From assembly GCA_029940115.1 (NCBI GenBank), contig JAOZRQ010000288.1:1-8597 (forward strand): DNA of 8,597 bases. The letters are read 5' to 3'. Positions 1-4,510 of the stretch are shown here, one piece after another. This stretch comes from Desulfobacterales bacterium (lineage in GTDB: Bacteria > Desulfobacterota > Desulfobacteria > Desulfobacterales > 4be13). The notes under the pieces were generated by a model. The model searched no databases and was not told the DNA's origin. It saw nothing but the letters and a program-made list of their open reading frames with translations. A program made the position numbers and the translations under genes. Positions within the stretch are counted from its first letter, which is position 1, and every line of letters starts with the position of its first letter.

Positions 1-70
1 GAACCACAAACTTTTTGGCTTGAAAAATGTGAACCATAAATGAAGGATGCCTAAAAATTTTAAATTTTTG

Positions 71-198
71 ATCTGTGTACAGGACAAAAAAATGATTGGG
101 AAAAGAAACCCGGCTTTTTCCTGCAGTTGGGAGGTCCGCCCGTTTGGGAAAAAGCCGGGTTTCTCGCCCATTCCCAATTTTTTGTCCTGTACTCAGAT
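71..198. repeat. 128-bp imperfect inverted repeat (MITE- or hairpin-like)
   Basis: The outer 20 bases at 71-90 (ATCTGTGTACAGGACAAAAA) match the reverse complement of 179-198 with one mismatch. After a short imperfect stretch the arms pair again through GAAACCCGGCTTTTTC (105-120) and GAAAAAGCCGGGTTTC (148-163). The centre holds about 27 unpaired bases. A transcript could fold into a long hairpin, and the right arm contains a T run, so termination in either direction is possible. No transposase is present. It could be a non-autonomous element or a decayed repeat pair; no target duplication was found. Confidence 0.75.
101..154 (+). repeat. Dispersed GC-rich repeat, copy A
   Basis: This 54-base stretch matches the reverse complement of 2317-2370 at 50 of 54 positions. 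It lies inside the inverted repeat at 71-198. Read in the same relative frame, both copies encode the peptide KRNPAFSCSWEV-PFGKK (one variable residue), so the repeat adds similar tails to any ORF it touches. It is best treated as a dispersed intergenic repeat, not a conserved protein domain. Confidence 0.75.
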
Positions 199-224
199 TT
201 TTGATATATATGGAGGGAACAAAA

Positions 225-362
225 ATGGAAACAACCGCCAAAATCCTTGTTGTTGACGATGAGGGCGTCTCCTTTGTGCCGTATGAGGATCTGAAGAAGA
301 ATGTCTCCCAACTGATGAAGGAGAGAATGATTCTTTTCAGAAGCTTGCGATCAGTTCTCTGA
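225..362 (+). pseudogene. Response-regulator N-terminal fragment fused to unrelated sequence
   Basis: A 45-residue reading frame starts at ATG 225 with a good Shine-Dalgarno (GGAGGG, 213-218 region, about 7 bases upstream). It begins METTAKILVVDDE, the typical first beta strand and acidic pair (DD) of a CheY-like receiver domain. Similarity stops there: the following residues (GVSFVPYEDLKKNVSQLMKER) do not continue a receiver, and the phospho-acceptor Asp and conserved Lys are absent. The last residues and the TGA stop come from the neighbouring toxin remnant and the MITE end. I read it as a response-regulator gene start left behind by a deletion. It may still be translated, but phosphotransfer function is not possible. 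Confidence 0.5.
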
Positions 363-527
363 ATTATAACGGATTTAGGGGAGCCCTGTGAACGTGCCCG
401 CAAACTTGGGCTTGAATCCCCTGACGTGAACATTCATTCTCGTTCACGTTCACGTTTAAGTTTAAGGCTCCCTAAATCCGTTATAATCAGAATCTTTCCA
501 GCCAGACTCGGTGAAGGTCAGTCTCAT
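329..527 (-). pseudogene. yoeB: YoeB/RelE-type toxin, split by a MITE
   Basis: A reading frame opens at ATG 525-527, overlapping the antitoxin stop (ATGA), the usual layout for yefM-yoeB. Its first 12 residues, MRLTFTESGWKD, resemble the YoeB N-terminus (E. coli MKLIWSEESWDD). The frame then runs into the MITE and ends at TAA 462-464 after 21 codons. On the far side of the element, 329-361 in another frame reads QRTDRKLLKRI, matching the YoeB segment around QETD-K-KKI that normally follows about six residues later. The catalytic C-terminal half (YoeB Glu46, Arg65, His83) is absent. The toxin is therefore dead, and YoeB's ribosome-dependent mRNA cleavage cannot occur from this locus. Confidence 0.75.
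359..490. mobile_element. MITE-like element, copy 1 (132 bp)
   Basis: The terminal inverted repeats begin CTGAATTATAACGGATTTAG at 359 and, read from the other end at 490, CTGATTATAACGGATTTAGG. They pair over about 25 bases with two single-base indels. The interior contains degenerate hexamers of the GTGAAC/GTTCAC type (for example CGTTCACGTTCACGTTTA at 441-458). No ORF is present. The ends resemble those of the element at 2543-2740. The flanking 9-mers (ATCAGTTCT and AATCTTTCC) do not match, so no target duplication is visible. About six toxin codons are missing at the junction, which suggests a deletion accompanied or followed insertion. Confidence 0.75.
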
Positions 528-778
528 GTCTCAATCAGCTCCCTTTCCACGATTTTTCCCGCTTCGGCTTCGGCCATGGATTTGCGAAGATGTTCGGCAT
601 TCGCTGGACTGGAGAGCAGATACAGGGTCTCCTGCCATGAGTTGAAGTCGTCGAGGGACATCAGCACGGCCTTGTCTCCGTTGTCCTTGCAGATGATGAC
701 CGGATCCGCATCTGATATGACCTGTCCGATCAGGTGTTCCAAATCCTGTCTGGCGTGATTTATGGTCACAGCGTTCAT
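524..778 (-). CDS. yefM: YefM/Phd-family antitoxin
   Basis: This 84-residue protein belongs to the Phd/YefM antitoxin family. Such antitoxins bind operator DNA with the N-terminal half and neutralise a RelE/YoeB toxin with the C-terminal tail. The sequence shows the hallmark pattern: an N-terminal MNAVTINHARQDL, the middle VIICKDNGDKAVLMSLDDFNSWQET (split here as VIICKDNGDKAVLMSLDDF then NSWQET), and the SPANAEHLRKSM segment leading to an acidic tail. Length matches E. coli YefM (83). The start at ATG 776-778 is chosen because AAGGAG lies 7 bases upstream. The stop overlaps the toxin ATG. The toxin is interrupted by a MITE, so this is an orphan antitoxin; it could still autorepress or neutralise related toxins elsewhere. 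The upstream frame is open and in phase, so a longer 118-residue fusion from ATG 880 is possible. Confidence 0.88.
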   Translation of the reverse strand: MNAVTINHARQDLEHLIGQVISDADPVIICKDNGDKAVLMSLDDFNSWQETLYLLSSPANAEHLRKSMAEAEAGKIVERELIET

Positions 779-880
779 GTCGGTTCTCCTTTCGGCAATG
801 CGATGCTGGATCTCATTCCGGGTGAGACCGTAACTGAGAAGCGAGTCGGGAACACGCACCTCGAAAGCTTTCTCTGCCAT
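779..880 (-). pseudogene. N-terminal fragment of a small UPF0175-like protein, in frame with yefM
   Basis: From ATG 878-880 the frame reads MAEKAFEVRVPDSLLSYGLT and continues about 14 residues before running straight into the yefM start with no stop. The beta-strand-like 'EVRVPDSLL' and 'EIQHRIAE' resemble the beginning of short UPF0175-type or similar antitoxin proteins, but the expected C-terminal helix-turn-helix is missing. A weak ribosome site (GGGGAA) lies upstream. I interpret it as a gene truncated by deletion whose end was joined near the yefM Shine-Dalgarno. Family assignment is tentative. Confidence 0.35.
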
Positions 881-951
881 AAAGATTCCCCAACTTGTTG
901 TGATTTGAGAATTTTCTCCCCAAGCCATGGCTCTGCCGCCCGATGTCAAAC

Positions 952-1106
952 TTGCCAAATCCGGCGGAGATGACGATTCGGATTTGCCAATCCGAGCGGG
1001 ATTGTGCATGCCGAATCCACAAATCTGCAACCCCGCCCGCTCCCGCCGGATTGCCAAATCCGGCGGTCATGGCTGTTTGAATTTGACAATCCGAACCGGG
1101 CGGGAG
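952..1106. repeat. Palindromic direct repeats (two copies, about 99 bp apart)
   Basis: TTGCCAAATCCGGCGG occurs at 952-967 and again at 1051-1066. Each copy is followed at about 14 bases by a second shared block (GATTTGCCAATCCGAGCGGG at 981-1000; a diverged form at 1080-1105). Several parts are self-complementary: CCGCCGGATT (1043-1052) pairs perfectly with 1057-1066 around a 4-base loop, CGGATT (979-984) pairs with 989-994, and GAGCGGG (994-1000) pairs with 1036-1042. This is a REP-like intergenic repeat cluster. It supplies the low-complexity end of the minus-strand ORF remnant beside it. Confidence 0.7.
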
Positions 1107-1112
1107 CACTGA

Positions 1113-1483
1113 GGGGAATGTTCACCTTCATCGTGGCATCCTCAAAATTCGTCCCTGTCACGCCGGCTTCGGTGGCGCTGGAAGGCACATCCGTGCTGAA
1201 GAAATGCTGATAGACGGTCGTCATTGTCTTATCGCCCTCCATATCCTCAAATTTCTTGCCCATGGGGCTGAAATAGGCTTTGATGGTCTTGCTGGGCTGG
1301 GGCACCGTCTCCTCGCTCACCGGATCTTTCTCGGCCATAAGGGGATCATAGAAAACACGGTTCTTGAGTCCCGGATGGAGTTCATTGAAATACCAGCACC
1401 CCCCGCCAAAGTGTACGATACAGATGGTCAGCACCAGCGCCGACCAGTCCGAGCAACACAATTCGGAACAAATTTTTGTTTAC
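1113..1483 (-). pseudogene. Frameshifted remnant of a small membrane-anchored protein, unrecognised
   Basis: On the minus strand, 1483 downward reads VNKNLFRIVLLGLVGA, then the hydrophobic stretch continues only after a frame change as LVLTICIVHFGGGCWYFNEL. Together these would form one transmembrane segment. The second frame then runs through a soluble-looking region (KNRVFYDPLMAEKDPVSEE; TVYQHFFSTDVP; EDATMKVNIPLS) and ends inside the palindromic repeats at about 1113. I do not recognise the family. The split hydrophobic segment, lack of a start codon at the apparent N-terminus and loss of its end in a repeat argue for a decayed gene. An internal ATG at 1222-1224, with GGAGG 11 bases upstream, could in principle start a short product. 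Confidence 0.4.
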
Positions 1484-1542
1484 CCCAAGCCGCCAATCCC
1501 CATGATCAGCCTGCCTTTGCTCATAAAGCCGGGGCAGTTAAA

Positions 1543-1745
1543 GTTAATTCTCAAGTTTCGCACCCAAATTTTCATGTAAATACAGATGGTCAAGTCAATT
1601 CTTGGTCCGTCTGATTCAATCTTTGCTCATGATGGGGTGCAACTGTCTGATTTCACATTGCCCAAAAAGTGGGTTTTCGAGGTCGACCATCTCCTGAAAC
1701 CCTTGAAAAATGGGCTCACATAGGGGTGCGAAACTTGAGTTAATT
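1543..1745. repeat. About 200-bp segment bounded by inverted repeats
   Basis: CTCAAGTTTCGCACCC at 1550-1565 is the exact reverse complement of GGGTGCGAAACTTGAG at 1724-1739, and both are flanked by TTAATT-like sequence. The interior (1566-1723) has no intact gene; a minus-strand open stretch reads EPIFQGFQEMVDLENPLFGQ before a stop, which might be a coding remnant. The size and ends suggest a non-autonomous or internally deleted mobile element. No target duplication was identified, and the ends differ from those of the two MITEs in this window. Confidence 0.5.
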
Positions 1746-1760
1746 GATTATTGCCGGTTG

Positions 1761-2316
1761 TTATTTCAGACCGGCCTTTGCCCACCGGATCCATCGGAGC
1801 GTGTATTCTTCCAGCCGCTTTTCCCGTGTTTCCGGTGGTTCCTGTTCCTGAATCATCTTCATCTTTTTCAGGAAATTTGACACTGTTTTTTCTGGTTCAG
1901 CGACCGGCTCAGGATGTCGTCCATGTATCGGACATAAAAAATCGGCAGCTTTTCCGCTTTTTCATCCAGTTCCGCAAGATAAAACGCACCCATGAGCGGT
2001 GACAGGGAGGAAGCCATCGGGATTCCCCGGTGCTTCTCCTCATATGTCCCGTCTCTTTCCACCACCCGGCAAAGCCACTGTCTTTCAGATGAAAACATCT
2101 TTCGGAAAGCACGGGGGCAGGAATGGTTCCCAGCATGCCGGTCAGAACATTTTCAGCCGGCGCATCCCGTGCGTCCGTGACTTCCACATCCCGATTTCCT
2201 GACAGGGTCATCCGCACACGGACACCGAACCGGAACTCCCCACTGAGAAACTCTTCCCTCAGCCGTTCACATTGCCGGCCCAGCCCCCGGGATTCCAATG
2301 TTTCAGACAAACCCAT
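1761..2316 (-). pseudogene. Reverse transcriptase (group-II-like/unclassified RT), decayed in three pieces
   Basis: Three reading frames together outline a reverse transcriptase. The N-terminal piece (about 2316-2077) reads GEFRFGVRVRMTL, then DARDA, then VLSERCFHLKDSG, resembling the entry region of unclassified bacterial RTs. The palm piece (about 2070-1910, another frame) has RGIPMASSLSPLMGAFYLAE (2029 downward) and the catalytic YMDD (1916-1927). The C-terminal piece (about 1912-1761, a third frame) reads EPPETREKRLEEYTLRWIRW and ends AKAGLK at TAA 1761-1763. Between the first two pieces the segment with the first catalytic Asp (motif A, FxTDIxxYY) is missing; between YMDD and the C-terminus the thumb region is missing. 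Internal deletions, not just frameshifts, have removed activity. No intron RNA or partner gene was seen, so the original element type is unresolved. Confidence 0.72.
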
Positions 2317-2515
2317 CTTTTTCCCAAATGGGCCGACTTCCCAACTGCAAGAAAAAGCCGGGTTTCTTTTCCTCACACAGGGATAAATGATAAACGGGAT
2401 GCCTTCCCAAAGGGGCGAGTTCCTGATTCGGGGACATGATGAACGAGATGATCGTCACTTTTTCACTGTTGCCCTTCATTTTTCCCTTGACCTCAAATTT
2501 GCCTTTCGATACCAT
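2303..2515 (-). CDS. Small ORF, unrecognised, with a repeat-derived C-terminus
   Basis: A 70-residue minus-strand frame from ATG 2513-2515 reads MVSKGKFEVKGKMKGNSEKV and onward through VTIISFIMSPNQELAPLG. The last 20 or so residues (KKPGFFLQLGSRPIW...) are encoded by the dispersed repeat and are not native. The first 48 residues have the look of coding sequence (alternating basic and hydrophobic residues) but no family is recognised. The ribosome site is weak (AGAG). It may be a fragment of a larger gene truncated by the repeat, or a chance ORF. Confidence 0.25.
   Translation of the reverse strand: MVSKGKFEVKGKMKGNSEKVTIISFIMSPNQELAPLGRHPVYHLSLCEEKKPGFFLQLGSRPIWEKDGFV
2317..2370 (-). repeat. 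Dispersed GC-rich repeat, copy B
   Basis: The reverse complement of this stretch matches 101-154 with four substitutions in 54 bases. Unlike copy A, it lacks the second palindromic arm: the bases beyond the AAAAAG end have diverged to ATGGGTTTGTCTG. It lies at the 5' side of the reverse-transcriptase remnant and in frame with it, so that remnant's apparent ORF gains an artificial N-terminus from the repeat. Confidence 0.75.
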
Positions 2516-2542
2516 ATTTCTCTGATGCACATAAATTTTTTC

Positions 2543-2740
2543 CTGATTATAACGCTTTTCGGGGAGGCCGCCGTGAACGTGAACCTGAACAACTGGCAAA
2601 CGCCTCAAGCATTCCCGACCTTGACTTTTCGGGGAGGCCGCCGTAAACGTGAACCTGAACCCAAACGTGAACATCCATAAGTTCAAGTTCAGGTTCAAGT
2701 TCACGGGCTGAACGGCCTCCCCGAAAAGTGTGATAATCAG
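2543..2740. mobile_element. MITE-like element, copy 2 (198 bp), with 9-bp target duplication
   Basis: The 27-bp terminal inverted repeats at 2543-2569 (starting CTGATTATAACGCTTTTCGG) and 2714-2740 pair at 25 of 27 positions. The element is flanked by a perfect direct repeat, AATTTTTTC, at 2534-2542 and 2741-2749, the expected trace of transposition with a 9-bp staggered cut. No ORF is inside. The interior carries hexamers GTGAACGTGAACCTGAAC (2573-2590) and, on the other arm, GTTCAAGTTCAGGTTCAAG with GTTCAC (2680-2703), so almost the whole element can fold. It sits 14 bp upstream of the hydantoinase-like gene start, between any older promoter and its ribosome site. Confidence 0.87.
2555..2660 (+). 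repeat. Internal 36-bp direct duplication within MITE copy 2
   Basis: The block at 2555-2590 (beginning CTTTTCGGGGAGGCCGCCGT) recurs at 2625-2660 with a single difference (GTGAAC versus GTAAAC), offset by 70 bases. It includes most of the terminal repeat plus the hexamer run. This suggests a partial internal duplication, or one copy nested into another, and explains why copy 2 is 66 bp longer than copy 1. Confidence 0.8.
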
Positions 2741-2762
2741 AATTTTTTCAGGGAAACATGAT

Positions 2763-4451
2763 ATGATAATCGGACTTGATGTAGGCGGAACCCATACCGA
2801 TGTGGCGCTTCTCGGAGATGAGGGGCTTGTCCGGGAGATCAAGGTCCCCACAGACCCATCGGACCTGTTCCACACGATCCTGACAGGTCTTGAAAAGATC
2901 ACAGAGGGCATCAGCCCCGGAGAGATCCACCGCGCGGTGTTGAGCACCACCCTCACCACCAATGCCATTGTCCAAGGAAAGACCCCACCGGTGGGGATGA
3001 TCGTCTCCGGTGGACCGGGCATTGATCCTGAACACTTCCGTACAAACGAGCATTACTTCCCTGTCTCCGGTTCCATTGACCATCGCGGCAGGGAAGTGGA
3101 GCCGGTGGATGCAGACGAGGTGCGGAATGCCGCTGTCACGTTGCAAAAGCAGGGGATCCGAAATGTGGGAATTGTGGGAAAGTTTTCATCCCGAAATCCG
3201 GACCATGAATTGAAGATCCATGACATGATCAGCACCTCTTTCGGGAAGATGTTCATGGGGCATCAGATCTCCGGCAATCTGAATTTTCCCCGCCGCATCG
3301 CGACCACCTATCTGAACGCGACCGTGCATTCCATCCATAAGAATTTCTTTGAGGCGGTCAAAAGATCCCTTGAGGAGAAGGGGTTGTCCGTGCCAATCCA
3401 CATTCTCAAGGCCGATGGCGGGACCATGAGTTTCGATTCCTCCATCGACTTCCCCGGGCAGAGCATCCTCTCCGGGCCGGCGGCCAGCGTGATGGGCGCA
3501 ATTGCGTTCGCACCGGATGGGGAGGACTGCCTCGTCTTGGATATTGGCGGGACCACCACCGATATCGCGCTGCTGATCAACCGTGTGCCTGTTCTGGAAC
3601 CGATGGGTATCCGACTGGGAAAGTACAAAACGCTGATCCGCTCTTTGAAAACCCGCTCCATCGGCATCGGAGGGGACAGCCTGATAAGGGTGAAGGGCCG
3701 AGAACTGGAGATCGGGCCGGATCGCATGGGGCCGGCCATGGCGTACGGCGGCCCATCCCCCACACCCACCGACGCGTTCTTTGTCCTGGGAAAGGGAAAA
3801 GAGGGGGACAAAGCGCGATCCCTCCAAGGAATTGCGTCTGTCGCGGCCGCATTGGACATGACTCCAGAAGCGGCCGCGACAAAGATACTTGATCAGACCT
3901 GCCAGAACATACTGGCGGAAGCCCAGGAGATGACAGACCGAATCAACAGCAAACCGGTTTATACCGTGCATGAACTTCAGGAAGGCTATCAGGTGAGGCC
4001 AAAGACGATCCTCGTACTTGGCGGACCCGCGCCCCATTTTGCCAGACGGCTTGAGGAACTCTCGGGAATGCGCGTGGGTGTGGTTCCCCGGTGGCATGTG
4101 GCCAACGCGATCGGCGCGGCCCTTGCCAGAACCACCTGCGAGGTCACGCTGTTCGCCGACACCCAGCAGGAGATCGCCGCCTCGCCCGAAGAGAATTTCA
4201 GGGAAATGGTGGATCGGCACTTCTCAAAGGAGAAGGCCGTGAAGAAGGCGTATGAACTGCTGAGAAAAAAGGTTCTGCAAACTGGTGGGAGCACGGATGA
4301 CTTGGATATGGAGATCACCGAGGCACTCGAATTCAACATGGTCCAAGGATTTCACACCACCGGCAGAAACATCCGGGTGAAGGTCCAAGTGAAACCCGGG
4401 CTGATCTATGAAACCGATGCGGTTGCGGAGAAGCTTTTGGCAGGGATATGA
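2763..4451 (+). CDS. Hydantoinase/oxoprolinase family protein (HyuA-like)
   Basis: A 562-residue ASKHA-fold protein of the hydantoinase-A/5-oxoprolinase family, whose members hydrolyse cyclic amides with ATP or act in related carboxylase systems; the substrate here is unknown. The N-terminus has the phosphate-1 loop DVGGTHTDVAL (6-16), then STTLTTNAIVQGK (61-73). The hydantoinase-A domain carries ADGGTMS (217-223), SGPAASVMGA (237-246), the phosphate-2 loop DIGGTTTDIAL (260-270), GIGGDS (301-306) and VLGGPAPHFARRL (418-430). Length is shorter than the roughly 690-residue HyuA subunits, and no HyuB partner follows. Start ATG 2763 is preferred over an upstream GTG at 2730, because the latter lies in the MITE end and AGGGA sits 8 bases before 2763. 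The first gene of a probable three-gene operon; the native promoter may have been displaced by the MITE. Confidence 0.87.
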   Translation: MIIGLDVGGTHTDVALLGDEGLVREIKVPTDPSDLFHTILTGLEKITEGISPGEIHRAVLSTTLTTNAIVQGKTPPVGMIVSGGPGIDPEHFRTNEHYFPVSGSIDHRGREVEPVDADEVRNAAVTLQKQGIRNVGIVGKFSSRNPDHELKIHDMISTSFGKMFMGHQISGNLNFPRRIATTYLNATVHSIHKNFFEAVKRSLEEKGLSVPIHILKADGGTMSFDSSIDFPGQSILSGPAASVMGAIAFAPDGEDCLVLDIGGTTTDIALLINRVPVLEPMGIRLGKYKTLIRSLKTRSIGIGGDSLIRVKGRELEIGPDRMGPAMAYGGPSPTPTDAFFVLGKGKEGDKARSLQGIASVAAALDMTPEAAATKILDQTCQNILAEAQEMTDRINSKPVYTVHELQEGYQVRPKTILVLGGPAPHFARRLEELSGMRVGVVPRWHVANAIGAALARTTCEVTLFADTQQEIAASPEENFREMVDRHFSKEKAVKKAYELLRKKVLQTGGSTDDLDMEITEALEFNMVQGFHTTGRNIRVKVQVKPGLIYETDAVAEKLLAGI

Positions 4452-4460
4452 AACAGGCCC

Positions 4461-4502
4461 CCTTGCCCCTGCCCGATTGCCGGGCAGGGGCAGGGGCAGG
4501 GG
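4461..4502 (+). repeat. GC-rich hexamer repeat and hairpin in the intergenic gap
   Basis: GCCCCTGCCCG (4465-4475) pairs perfectly with CGGGCAGGGGC (4481-4491) around a 5-base loop. The 3' arm continues as CAGGGG hexamers (three units at 4485-4502), the last of which provides the AGGGG ribosome site 8 bases before ATG 4511. The stem could attenuate the upstream transcript or alter access to the ribosome site. Pairing of the upstream CCCC-rich segment with one hexamer or another is possible. No U run follows, so it is not a canonical terminator. Confidence 0.75.
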
Positions 4503-4510
4503 TAGAAATT

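Noticed and set aside
60..311. An 83-codon minus-strand frame near the left edge
   Set aside because: Most of it is antisense to the response-regulator stub and the rest is repeat-derived; no native coding signal is visible.
952..1106. A possible CRISPR array
   Set aside because: There are only two diverged copies with no regular spacers and no cas genes; the palindromic make-up fits intergenic repeats better.
1204..1614. A 136-codon plus-strand frame
   Set aside because: It crosses unrelated remnants and one end of the inverted-repeat segment; the opposite strand has the more coding-like residues.
2543..2740. A possible structured RNA or riboswitch upstream of the operon
   Set aside because: The stem is explained by terminal inverted repeats and a flanking target duplication, which mark a mobile element; no riboswitch core was recognised.
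2730..2762. A GTG start 33 bases upstream for the hydantoinase-like gene
   Set aside because: It falls inside the MITE terminal repeat and adds 11 residues before the conserved MIIGLDVGGT start.
3186..4220. A 344-codon open frame on the minus strand inside the hydantoinase-like gene
   Set aside because: It lies antisense to a gene with clear family motifs, has no recognisable domain, and its openness follows from the GC-rich codon bias of the plus-strand gene.
4448..4510. An upstream start for the deacylase, overlapping the previous stop as ATGA
   Set aside because: AGGG is only 2 bases from this ATG, and the added 21 residues are encoded by the hexamer repeat; ATG 4511 has a properly spaced site.
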